The translations under genes were made by a program, and so were the position numbers. Below are positions 1 through 8,087 of a stretch of 64,000 nt of DNA, piece by piece. The notes beneath the pieces are model-generated. The model was not told where the DNA came from. It did no database searches and saw nothing but the letters and a program-made list of their open reading frames with translations. The DNA lies in assembly GCA_001898335.1 (NCBI GenBank), contig MKTS01000004.1, positions 172,695 through 236,694 of the forward strand, in the 5' to 3' direction. The first letter of the stretch is position 1, and every line of letters begins with the position of its first letter. This stretch comes from Mucilaginibacter sp. 44-25 (lineage in GTDB: Bacteria; Bacteroidota; Bacteroidia; Sphingobacteriales; Sphingobacteriaceae).

Positions 1-1
1 A

Positions 2-901
2 GCTACCGCACTGGCCAATTGGAAAGTACCGGTAAAATATTTTACCGCACTGCCCGACAACGGCCTCACCGAACAGTTGATCAATTATCTGTATAAAAGA
101 AATATCGACATATCGGCTATTGTAAAAAGCGACGGCCGTTTGGGAACTTTCTATTTAACAAAGGGTAAAGACATGAAGCACGATACCGTAATATACGACC
201 GTGCAGAATCGTCATTTGCCAAATTAAAAACCGGCACCGTTAATTGGGACGAGGTTTTGCATGATATAAGCTGGTTTCATTTCAGCGCTATTTGCCCGGC
301 ATTAAGCCCGGAGGCTGCCGATATTTGCGAAGAAGTGCTTAAAGCTGCATCTGATAGAGCCATATTTATTTCCGTTGATCTGAACTACCGCGCAAAACTT
401 TGGCAATATGGCAAACAACCTGTTGAGGTGATGCCGCAGCTCGCTAAATATTGTGATCTTATCATGGGTAACATCTGGGCAGCGGAGAAATTATTGGGTA
501 TTGCCGTTTTGGGCGATATTCATGAATCCGGACAGAAAAGTATTTATCTTAAAGAGGCCCAACGCTCATCACAAGACATTAAAAAGGCATTTCCAAAATG
601 TAAAGTGGTAGCCAACACCTTCCGGTTTGATGCGCAGGACGGCATTGATTATTACACAACGATATATGCGAACGATGAGTTTCATCACTCTGCTGAGTAC
701 CACGCCGGTAATGTAGTGGATAAAGTTGGCAGCGGCGATTGCTTTATGGCCGGCCTGATATATGGATTATACAATCAATTATCCTACAAGGAAACTTTAG
801 ACTTTGCTACCGCGGCGGCATTTGCAAAACTTTTTATTGAAGGCGATGCAACAACAAGTAAAGTTGATGATGTTTTAAAAACTATTCGGTATGAAAACTA
901 A
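2..901 (+). CDS. kdgK: 2-keto-3-deoxygluconate kinase, PfkB family (5' end outside window)
   Basis: This protein phosphorylates 2-keto-3-deoxygluconate to KDPG in uronate breakdown. The frame is open to the first bases of the window, so the N-terminus is missing; the TTG at 77 is an internal codon, not a start. The C-terminal half carries the ribokinase/PfkB signature VDKVGSGDCFMAGL, in which the Asp of GSGD is the expected catalytic base. The 3' end overlaps the aldolase gene by 11 bp, so translation is probably coupled. The specific substrate is inferred from the adjacent KDPG aldolase and hexuronate-type carrier; PfkB kinases as a family are broader. Confidence 0.85.
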   Translation, partial: ATALANWKVPVKYFTALPDNGLTEQLINYLYKRNIDISAIVKSDGRLGTFYLTKGKDMKHDTVIYDRAESSFAKLKTGTVNWDEVLHDISWFHFSAICPALSPEAADICEEVLKAASDRAIFISVDLNYRAKLWQYGKQPVEVMPQLAKYCDLIMGNIWAAEKLLGIAVLGDIHESGQKSIYLKEAQRSSQDIKKAFPKCKVVANTFRFDAQDGIDYYTTIYANDEFHHSAEYHAGNVVDKVGSGDCFMAGLIYGLYNQLSYKETLDFATAAAFAKLFIEGDATTSKVDDVLKTIRYEN

Positions 902-1553
902 ACAGCGAATTACTGATGCCATAATTGCCCAAGGCATGCTGCCCCTTTTTTACCATGCCGATAAGGAAGTGAGTTTACACGTAACCCGAACGCTTTACAA
1001 AGCCGGCATCCGAGTAATAGAATACACCAACCGCGGCGAGGCGGCACTCGAAAATTTTAAAGCGTTAAAACAGCTACAGCAAACCGAACTGCCCGACCTG
1101 ATATTAGGTATAGGCACCATTAAAACGCCTCAGGACTTTGATAATTACGCCTTAGCCGGCGCTGATTTTTTTATATCGCCCATAGTGGCAGAAGAAGTAG
1201 GCCATTTAGCCGTTACCAACAACTATTTATGGATACCGGGATGTATGACACCTACAGAAATTGACAAGGCTGCCAGACATTTTGATGTATCCTTTGTAAA
1301 ATTATTTCCTGCAAATGTTTTGGGACCGGGCTTTGTTTCGGCAGTAAAAGATTTGTTCCCGGCTGTTAAGATGATGCCTACAGGCGGTGTAGATATGAGC
1401 GCTGAAAACATTAACGCCTGGTTTAAGGCGGGTGTGGTAGCTGTTGGTATGGGGAGCAAGCTGATCACCTCTGATGTACTGAACGAGAAAAATTATAACC
1501 AATTATATACCAATACCCTGCTCGCTTTAGAACTGGTTAAAGGGGCGCGGTAG
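891..1553 (+). CDS. eda: KDPG/KHG aldolase
   Basis: 2-dehydro-3-deoxyphosphogluconate aldolase splits KDPG into pyruvate and glyceraldehyde-3-phosphate in the cytoplasm. The 220-residue length is normal for the class I (Schiff-base) family. The stretch SFVKLFPANVLGPGF contains the expected Schiff-base lysine in the KLFPA motif, followed by MPTGGVD, the usual phosphate-binding loop. The ATG at 891 lies inside the end of the kinase gene, and the MFS gene follows 15 bp downstream, giving a kinase-aldolase-carrier operon for hexuronates such as galacturonate from pectin. Confidence 0.93.
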   Translation: MKTKQRITDAIIAQGMLPLFYHADKEVSLHVTRTLYKAGIRVIEYTNRGEAALENFKALKQLQQTELPDLILGIGTIKTPQDFDNYALAGADFFISPIVAEEVGHLAVTNNYLWIPGCMTPTEIDKAARHFDVSFVKLFPANVLGPGFVSAVKDLFPAVKMMPTGGVDMSAENINAWFKAGVVAVGMGSKLITSDVLNEKNYNQLYTNTLLALELVKGAR

Positions 1554-1568
1554 CGGCAACCTTACATC

Positions 1569-2864
1569 ATGAGCCAAACACAAAGAACCAACTACCGCTG
1601 GACGGTAGTTGTGCTGCTATTTTTTGCCACCACTATTAATTATCTCGACAGGCAGGTAATAGGCTTGCTTAAACCTACCCTTGAAAAGCAATTCAACTGG
1701 TCTGAAAAAGATTTCAGCGACATCGTAATGGCCTTCCAGGCAGCGTATGCCTTAGGTTTACTGGTGTTTGGCGCATTTATAGATAAGCTGGGCACCAAGC
1801 TGGGGTACAGCCTGTCGCTTATCATCTGGAGCCTTGCTGCAATGGCCCACGCTTTGGTAAAAAGCACGTTTGGTTTTGGCGCCGTGCGGGCAGTTTTAGG
1901 AGCTGGTGAAAGCGGCAACTTCCCGGCGGCTATTAAATCTGTTGCGGAATGGTTTCCTAAAAAAGAGCGTGCTTTTGCAACCGGGATATTTAATTCGGGA
2001 GCCAACATTGGCGCGGTTGCAGCACCTATACTGGTTCCATGGATATTAGGCATTTACGGCTGGCAAATGGCATTCATCATCACCGGCGCCATAGGGTTTA
2101 TATGGTTGATATTCTGGTGGGTCTATTACGAAATACCTTCCCGCCACAAAAAAATTAACAGCGAGGAGTTAGACTATATCAATAGCGATGCTGAAGAAGA
2201 AGTAGCCGAAAGCGAACTGACTACAGAAAGGATTGCCTGGAGCCGCTTATTTACGGTAAAGCAAACATGGGCCCTGGTAGTAGGTAAGTTTTTAACAGAC
2301 CCTATGTGGTACTTCTTCCTATTCTGGCTGCCTTCCTATTTTTCAAGCACCTTTAACCTCGACCTTAAAAAGCCTACGCTGCCATTGATACTCATTTACA
2401 CAGCTACCACTATTGGTAGTATTGGCGGCGGCTACCTGTCATCGTGGTTTATTAAGCGGGGGATGCCGGTGTTTAAGGCTCGCAAAGCAGCCATGTTTAT
2501 TTTCGCGTTTTGTGTGGTGCCTATTTTTACGGCAAGATATGCTACCAATATCTGGCAATCTGTGGCACTCATTGGTTTAGCCGCGGCTGCCCACCAGGCC
2601 TGGAGCGCTAACATTTATACAACGGCATCAGATATTTTTCCTAAAAAAGCCGTTAGCTCCATAATAGGTATCGCTGGCATGGCAGGTTCGGTAGGCGGTA
2701 TTCTGTTCCCCTTCTTTATCGGCTGGGTGCTTGATTCGGCTAAGGCAGCGGGTAATGTAACGGCAGGTTATAATATATTGTTTACCATTTGCGCCTGCGC
2801 GTATGTGGCAGCCTGGTTGCTGATGCATTTTCTGATGCCCAAGCGTACGGCTGTAAATTTGTGA
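1569..2864 (+). CDS. MFS transporter, hexuronate (ExuT/ACS) type
   Basis: A 431-residue polytopic inner-membrane protein with about 12 hydrophobic segments. The first helix contains TINYLDRQVIG, a signature of the anion:cation symporter branch of the MFS that includes ExuT and GudP. It probably imports hexuronates or aldonates with protons. It is the third gene of the operon with the KDG kinase and KDPG aldolase, which supports a uronate substrate; the precise sugar acid cannot be read from the sequence. A strong hairpin follows at 2906-2931. Confidence 0.88.
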   Translation: MSQTQRTNYRWTVVVLLFFATTINYLDRQVIGLLKPTLEKQFNWSEKDFSDIVMAFQAAYALGLLVFGAFIDKLGTKLGYSLSLIIWSLAAMAHALVKSTFGFGAVRAVLGAGESGNFPAAIKSVAEWFPKKERAFATGIFNSGANIGAVAAPILVPWILGIYGWQMAFIITGAIGFIWLIFWWVYYEIPSRHKKINSEELDYINSDAEEEVAESELTTERIAWSRLFTVKQTWALVVGKFLTDPMWYFFLFWLPSYFSSTFNLDLKKPTLPLILIYTATTIGSIGGGYLSSWFIKRGMPVFKARKAAMFIFAFCVVPIFTARYATNIWQSVALIGLAAAAHQAWSANIYTTASDIFPKKAVSSIIGIAGMAGSVGGILFPFFIGWVLDSAKAAGNVTAGYNILFTICACAYVAAWLLMHFLMPKRTAVNL

Positions 2865-2905
2865 TCAGTATTGAAACTATTGACTACACGCATGGGTATT
2901 AAACG

Positions 2906-2931
2906 ATAATGCCCGCTAATGCGGGCATTAT
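2906..2931. terminator. Bidirectional hairpin terminator
   Basis: A perfect 11-bp stem (ATAATGCCCGC with its complement GCGGGCATTAT) around the 4-base loop TAAT. It lies between two convergent genes, the MFS carrier and the exported protein ending at 2956. A TTGTTT tract follows on the + strand. Confidence 0.75.
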
Positions 2932-2955
2932 TGTTTACCGTCATATCAAAACCCA

Positions 2956-3399
2956 TTAGAAAGTACTCCAGGTAAGCGAGTTTTTATCAAATAGTATACC
3001 ATGCGAAAAATCAGGAGCGGTAGAAGTGCTGCCGTCCGCGCATTTCGCCAGGATGGCTACACGCCCGCCTGTTGCTGAAGACGGAATGGTGAGCGTAAGG
3101 CTGTTTGCTGATGTGCTGCCACTTGGCGGCGGAAGCGATGCACCCGTAGTATTCCAATATCCCCCTATGCCATATGAACTGGCCGAACTCGTGTTCCACT
3201 CTATGGTTATTGAATAAGCTGAAAAAGAGGTAACATGTATGTTGATAACCGCGCCACACGAAGGGAAATTTTGCGGTGCCACAACTGCATTTTTCTTGGT
3301 AGTTTTCTTTACCGGCGGTTTAGTATCAACCGGTGTAAAAGATGGTAACGCGAATAGCAATACAGCTACCAGCGTTGATAACATAAAATTCCTTTTCAT
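2956..3399 (-). CDS. Small exported protein of unknown function
   Basis: A 147-residue protein that I do not recognise. It opens with a clear Sec signal (MKRNFMLSTLVAVLLFALPSF) followed by a Lys-rich linker. The remaining ~100 residues are rich in Ser, Thr and aromatic residues with alternating hydrophobicity (for example SAYSITIEWNTSS), which suggests a single small beta-sandwich, possibly fibronectin-III-like. Two Cys residues, in PSCGAV and LAKCADG, could form a disulfide in the periplasm. It is monocistronic and convergent with the uronate operon. No function is proposed. Confidence 0.6.
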   Translation of the reverse strand: MKRNFMLSTLVAVLLFALPSFTPVDTKPPVKKTTKKNAVVAPQNFPSCGAVINIHVTSFSAYSITIEWNTSSASSYGIGGYWNTTGASLPPPSGSTSANSLTLTIPSSATGGRVAILAKCADGSTSTAPDFSHGILFDKNSLTWSTF

Positions 3400-3743
3400 A
3401 AAATTGGTTTAATTGATTAAAAATGAGAGCAGTAGAACTTACTTGACGGTAATCAAATAAAGTTATAGAATAAATTTAATTTAAAAAACATTTTTATTGA
3501 ATTATTTTAATCTTAGAGAAATATTGTGTAGCCATCACGAATAGATCTGAAAACTCAATGCTCTTTATCGTCGTAGAAATGTTAAAAGATGTGAAATATT
3601 CCACATTGGTGTATTTCACAATGGTTAGTTGCTATATTTATCTCAACGAAGCGCGAAGTACGATATAATGCGTTTTGTTATTGTTACTGATAGGGATTCC
3701 CCTTCGCCCAAAAAACGCGTTACCTGATCAATTGCAATTAAGT
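3400..3743. other. Intergenic region between divergent exported-protein genes
   Basis: About 344 bp of AT-rich DNA separates two divergent genes and presumably holds both promoters. The only structure seen is an inverted repeat, GTGAAATA (3591-3598) with TATTTCAC (3612-3619) around a 13-base loop. It sits about 125 bp upstream of the gene starting at 3744 and could be an operator. No RNA gene or credible small ORF was seen. Confidence 0.4.
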
Positions 3744-4898
3744 ATGATTAACCGTATACATTTACCGTTTTTTAAAATCTTCTCCGCAGTTGCTTTAACA
3801 TTTGGCACGCTCAGCGCCAATGCACAAATGTCTGCATCGCTACCCTACAAGCAAGATGCTGCCGATACATCAGCAATCAATAGTGAGTACATCGAGGAAA
3901 AGGATTTTACCTCAGTCAAGACAAAACCCTCTGTCAGCATTTTTGACAATGTGAGTGAGAATGATCTGCAAAAAAAGGTATCGCTAAGTCTTAATAACTC
4001 AGGCGACCGCAAGCAGTTGATGAATTATCTCAAACAGCTTGAGGTAGGTGATAACGGATCTGCCGGCAACGAAGCCCGCAACAAAACGCTTTTTAAATTT
4101 GCCAATCTTTTTGCCCGGTTAAAGCTTTACCCGCTGGCTATGAAGTGTTTCTTTAAAACCTTACAAAAAAACAAGCAGAAACATAGTAACGAGGAGGTCG
4201 CAGTATCAGACAGTATGGGTATAGATGACAGCCCAAGCCCCGACCTGCCTATCAATACCAAAGATGATTCATTAGCTTACGTTCAGAGTTTACAAGTACG
4301 AAGCGAAAAATCCGTTAGAACCACTTATGAAAATATTTCGGGTACTTTTAATGATGGAAAACAGGCGGTGGCCTACGCATTGCTGTTCCATGTAAAACAG
4401 CCTTCTCCGGGTAAAAAGAAGGTGCATGTATTGGCTTATACCGGGCATACCTATATCACCCTGATCAAATACAATACAGATTCTACCTACGTTTCCTGTT
4501 CATTTGGCTTCTACCCTAAAAAAGATCACATATTTTCTGCTACGCCCTGGTTCCCATCAACTTCGTCGCAATTTAAGAATGATGCCGGCCACAAATGGGA
4601 CGAGATCATTGGCAAGTTTATATCCAAGAAAAGCTTTGATAAGATACTCAAGCTTACCAAAGAATATAATGATGTTGATTACCACCTCAGCTATAACAAT
4701 TGCACCGATTTTTCATTACAGGCGGCAGGCATGGCAGGTATTAGCATCAGCAATACGGAAGGTAAGTGGTTTATGGGGCATGGCAACAACCCCGGCGTAA
4801 CCGGCCAAAGCATTTTGCAAGGCGGCTACGGCACTACTGATAAACAACCCGTTGCTACCTTGTTTAAAAGTTTAAACACATCTGTGACAGAAAAATAA
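3744..4898 (+). CDS. Exported protein with a possible permuted papain-like (LRAT/NlpC-type) domain
   Basis: A 384-residue protein. I chose the ATG at 3744 because it gives a clean signal peptide ending ...LSANAQ; the frame is open further upstream but only from a TTG at 3675. The first ~200 residues are polar with no recognisable fold. The C-terminal part has YTGHTYITL, then about 100 residues later YNNCTDFSLQAAGMAG. A His in a GHxxI strand followed by NCxDF is the order seen in circularly permuted papain-fold enzymes (LRAT-like/NlpC-P60-like), so a hydrolase or acyltransferase of envelope substrates is plausible. This is inference from two motifs only. Confidence 0.6.
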   Translation: MINRIHLPFFKIFSAVALTFGTLSANAQMSASLPYKQDAADTSAINSEYIEEKDFTSVKTKPSVSIFDNVSENDLQKKVSLSLNNSGDRKQLMNYLKQLEVGDNGSAGNEARNKTLFKFANLFARLKLYPLAMKCFFKTLQKNKQKHSNEEVAVSDSMGIDDSPSPDLPINTKDDSLAYVQSLQVRSEKSVRTTYENISGTFNDGKQAVAYALLFHVKQPSPGKKKVHVLAYTGHTYITLIKYNTDSTYVSCSFGFYPKKDHIFSATPWFPSTSSQFKNDAGHKWDEIIGKFISKKSFDKILKLTKEYNDVDYHLSYNNCTDFSLQAAGMAGISISNTEGKWFMGHGNNPGVTGQSILQGGYGTTDKQPVATLFKSLNTSVTEK

Positions 4899-4976
4899 AT
4901 ATAAGTCCAAAGTCTTTAGTCGGAAAGTCTGAAGTTTTACTTACGGCATTGTTAAGGAAGGCCTTGCACTTAATAA

Positions 4977-5732
4977 TTACTGCTTAACACCCGCCGCCCA
5001 GAAAATGGCATTGGTGAACAATTTGGTGTAAGCCGGATTATCAAACAGCTTAGGCGAATGCCCCATAAAAATGTAAATGTTGCGGGCTTTGTACTTTGGG
5101 TTTGTCCATACCACAGGGTGGTCGCCCATTTTAATAGTACCGTTTGGCTGGTAGGTATGCTCATCAACGCTGGCTAACACTTTTACGTTTGGTCGCGGGC
5201 TTTTATCATAAGTATACCACTCCTCCTGTTTGATCAGAAATTTGTCGGGAATGCCACGCATCACCGGGTGTTGCCTGTCTTCCACTTTTACTTCGGCAGA
5301 GGCAAATGTCGCGATGTAATCTTTGAACAGGATATCGCCCATAAAGTGGTAAAACCAATCCCACATCGGGAAGCCGTCAAACTCACCCAGCAGCGTCGCA
5401 TGGTGAAAGCCTATCCATCCACCCCTGCCATTGTTGATGTATTGTTCAAAGGCCTTTACCGCTTTATCTTTCCATCCGTATGGCGGATAGTCTAATTGAA
5501 TAAAAAGTTGGTATTTGCTTAGATAAGCAGAATCAATATTATCGGTATTCTGAATATAATCAATTGTAAAGCCTTTGTTTGCAGCAAGCCCGTTCAACCA
5601 GGTTTTTGCTCTTTTGGAATACTCAACATGATGGCCGCCATTCTCATAAATAGCCAGCACCTTGAAAGGTTTACGCTGCGCAAAGCAGTTAAAACCAACA
5701 AAAAGCAAACATGACAAAAGCAGCGTTCTCAT
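4977..5732 (-). CDS. ThuA-like domain protein, exported
   Basis: A 251-residue protein with a short signal peptide (LLLSCLLFVGFNCFAQ) followed by a full ThuA-like domain of the glutamine-amidotransferase-like fold. Typical family features are ENGGHH near the N-terminus, GGWIGFHHAT in the middle, DHPVVWTNP and a late YIFMGHSP. In Agrobacterium ThuA acts with ThuB on 3-keto-disaccharides; most exported Bacteroidetes homologues are uncharacterised. It begins 15 bp after the kinase gene on the same strand, so it may be co-transcribed with the kinase/cell-wall cluster, although its likely role fits the sugar-oxidation genes at 36-52 kb better. Confidence 0.82.
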   Translation of the reverse strand: MRTLLLSCLLFVGFNCFAQRKPFKVLAIYENGGHHVEYSKRAKTWLNGLAANKGFTIDYIQNTDNIDSAYLSKYQLFIQLDYPPYGWKDKAVKAFEQYINNGRGGWIGFHHATLLGEFDGFPMWDWFYHFMGDILFKDYIATFASAEVKVEDRQHPVMRGIPDKFLIKQEEWYTYDKSPRPNVKVLASVDEHTYQPNGTIKMGDHPVVWTNPKYKARNIYIFMGHSPKLFDNPAYTKLFTNAIFWAAGVKQ

Positions 5733-5747
5733 TTTTAAGTGAATACG

Positions 5748-7151
5748 TTAGAAGATCCCCAGGAACTTTTTGCGCTTTTTCTTCTTAACCGGTGGCGCTA
5801 CGGTAACCGAATCGGCCAATACCTTTTTAGATTTCCAAACCCTCTTTTTGGCAGCAAGCAGGGCGGCGTGTTTTGCACGGGCCACACTATCGTAATTATA
5901 TTGTTTGGGTATGTAAGGGGGCCGCAAATAGTTAGTGGCGGGTACATAAACCACATTACCTGTACTGGCTGGGCTTCTAAAGAAAGCGTATAATGATATA
6001 GCAACAAATATCAGCCCTAAGGTAATAATGACACCAAGCGTTTTCTTAGGCATAATAACAGTTGCCCGATTGCTCTCGTATACACCTTTATTGCCATTGA
6101 AATGCGCTCCGATTTCTTTTGCAAGTGTTTGAAGGGAGGCCAGTTGCCGGTTCTTTTCGGCATCTTCTTTTTCAAACTGCTCAACCAGTTTTCTTAAGCG
6201 TTCGTTTTCGGCAAGTACAGCAGCGTTACCGGCTTTACTTTCGCCCGAGAAATTGGCTTCAACAACAGCATCCAGCAAGTCAACACCACTTGCATAGCGT
6301 TGCGTAGGGTTTTTTTGCAAGCATTTATCTATAATGTTTAACAACCAGCGCGGTAACTGCATTTCCTGGTCGCGCTTTTCTGCGGTCCAGGTGCGGGGCA
6401 GATTATTCTGGCGCATAATGCGCAGGTCGGGTACCGGTGATTCCAGGTGCGCCATTCGCACGTTGTTACGGGCGGTTTCGCTATTGCCTGTAAGCGGGAA
6501 TGGCACGCTGCCGGTAAGCATTTCGTATAAGATGATACCGTAAGCATACACATCAGATTGCGGTAGCATCTGGCCATCTGTTTGCTCCGGTGCCATAAAT
6601 TCTATCGCCCCGGCATGCCTGATACTGGTACGGCGCTCCTCATCGGTAAGGATGGCTAAGCCAAAATCTATCAGTACATAATTACCTGTTTGGGCATAGT
6701 ACTTAACGTTATTGCTTTTAACATCGCCGTGTTTGATACCTATTTTATGGCAATGGGCCAAAGCGCCTGCCAACTGGTATGCCAGCCTTATCGTTTCTTT
6801 GATGGTGAAAACACGGTCATTAGGTGGTTGGAGCAGGTCGCACAGATCGGGACCATCAATGTACTCCATCTCAATGTATGGCAACGATCCGCTTTCGGTT
6901 ATACCCGAACTTAATATCTTTACCACATTGGGATTAGGCACCTCATTTACCTTTTGCAGCTTACCCACTTCGTTAATAAAGTTGCGATAGTTGCGGTCCT
7001 CAGTGTTTTCGGCGTAAACGGGGGTAGGCAATATCTTTACGGCGGTGATCATTGGCCCCATGCGCCGGCCTTTGTATACCGAGCCCTGCCCGCCCGTGCG
7101 TAGCGCACCCAGGTTCTCTAATCCTTCGGTTATGGTAAATACTTTACTCAT
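5748..7151 (-). CDS. Transmembrane Ser/Thr protein kinase (copy 1)
   Basis: A Hanks-type kinase of 467 residues. Visible motifs are the glycine loop TGGQGSVYKG, the ATP Lys in ITAVKI, the alpha-C Glu in FINEVGKLQ, the catalytic loop KHGDVKSNN (Asp143), the DFG in LIDFGLA, and APEQ. The catalytic loop has HGD rather than HRD, so it is a non-RD kinase. One membrane helix lies near 371-389, after a predicted coiled coil, and is followed by a basic Lys-rich extracytoplasmic tail. It is closely related to the kinase at 14770-16146; the first ~35 residues are nearly the same. It overlaps the FHA gene by 8 bp. Confidence 0.93.
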   Translation of the reverse strand: MSKVFTITEGLENLGALRTGGQGSVYKGRRMGPMITAVKILPTPVYAENTEDRNYRNFINEVGKLQKVNEVPNPNVVKILSSGITESGSLPYIEMEYIDGPDLCDLLQPPNDRVFTIKETIRLAYQLAGALAHCHKIGIKHGDVKSNNVKYYAQTGNYVLIDFGLAILTDEERRTSIRHAGAIEFMAPEQTDGQMLPQSDVYAYGIILYEMLTGSVPFPLTGNSETARNNVRMAHLESPVPDLRIMRQNNLPRTWTAEKRDQEMQLPRWLLNIIDKCLQKNPTQRYASGVDLLDAVVEANFSGESKAGNAAVLAENERLRKLVEQFEKEDAEKNRQLASLQTLAKEIGAHFNGNKGVYESNRATVIMPKKTLGVIITLGLIFVAISLYAFFRSPASTGNVVYVPATNYLRPPYIPKQYNYDSVARAKHAALLAAKKRVWKSKKVLADSVTVAPPVKKKKRKKFLGIF

Positions 7152-7935
7152 GGCCTGCTGGTTGATAGCTGAACTCTAAAACTGCCGACTGCCCTAAAAT
7201 GATCTGGTCGCCTTCCTGTAATTGATGACCAATGTGGGTAGAGCTTAGTTTGATCACATCCTTACTTTTTTCTGAACGGATCTTTATCTTATTTCTCGGC
7301 GGGATACCACCTTCATCCGCGTAGATATAAAATTTGCCTGCCTCATCGCTCCATTCTATGTGAGCATGCTGGCGACTCACATATTTGTTTGCCTCATCGG
7401 CTGCATCACTCGGGAAAGCTATGTGGTTGTTACGAAAGAAGCCGTCATCGGCCTGTGCCTTTTTGTCCCTGCCGATATTGATCTTATCTTTTCCGGATTG
7501 GATATGGTATTCCTTCTGTTCCGTTTCACCACCCAAAACCCTTATGTACGCCGAAGCTGATTGCTTAATAAAATTGCTGGCTGTCTTTATAAAAAACGCT
7601 GCATCAACATTTTTCGCGCGTATGGCTTCTGCCGGTAGCTCCTCATCGATTATCACCTCCAATTGCCAGTTTTGTGGCAGGTTAACTGCATAATCATCTG
7701 CAATGCGCTGTACCTCATCTTTAAAAACTCCCGGCTCTTCGGTATGCACTGCAGCTTCGTAAAGAGATTTATCTGCCGCAGGGGCATTAATATACAGGTT
7801 GAGGCCGCGGATGTTTCCACCCTCGCCTCCTTCTGCTTTTTGTAACTCCTGTTTAATAAATTGAAGCAGCTCGTACCGTATACCCTTAACATCAGCAGGC
7901 CGATCCGCCTTATCGTTTTTAAAAAAATTGAACAT
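7144..7935 (-). CDS. FHA domain protein
   Basis: A 263-residue cytoplasmic protein. The C-terminal ~120 residues form a forkhead-associated (phosphothreonine-binding) domain with INIGRDKK, the SRQHAHIEW core and the closing strand LQEGDQIILGQSAVLEF. The N-terminal ~120 residues (LNLYINAP, then a helix with FKDEVQRIADDY and a strand) resemble in layout the small alpha/beta domain that precedes FHA in actinobacterial FhaA; this is inference. It probably reads threonines phosphorylated by the adjacent kinase, whose start codon lies inside the end of this gene. Confidence 0.9.
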   Translation of the reverse strand: MFNFFKNDKADRPADVKGIRYELLQFIKQELQKAEGGEGGNIRGLNLYINAPAADKSLYEAAVHTEEPGVFKDEVQRIADDYAVNLPQNWQLEVIIDEELPAEAIRAKNVDAAFFIKTASNFIKQSASAYIRVLGGETEQKEYHIQSGKDKINIGRDKKAQADDGFFRNNHIAFPSDAADEANKYVSRQHAHIEWSDEAGKFYIYADEGGIPPRNKIKIRSEKSKDVIKLSSTHIGHQLQEGDQIILGQSAVLEFSYQPAGHE

Positions 7936-8055
7936 CCTATCCAGTAAAGTAATTTACCTAAATTTTAGTGCTTAACTGACCCTAATCTAAAAAAGTATCT
8001 CTCAAATAATTATGGCTTAATGCTGTTTATAACATCCTTAAGCCCCGCACTGGCA

Positions 8056-8078
8056 TACGGTATAGCACTATACCATAA
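8056..8078. promoter_or_regulatory. Short palindrome between the RodA-PBP and FHA genes
   Basis: GGTATAG (8059-8065) and CTATACC (8068-8074) face each other with a 2-base spacer, with partial symmetry beyond. It lies in the 152-bp gap between the fusion gene and the FHA gene. There is no T-run, so an operator or mRNA structure is more likely than a terminator. Confidence 0.3.
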
Positions 8079-8087
8079 ACCAACGCA

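Noticed and set aside
77..901. KDG kinase starting at the TTG at 77
   Set aside because: The frame is open to the window start with family-like sequence; the gene is cut by the edge.
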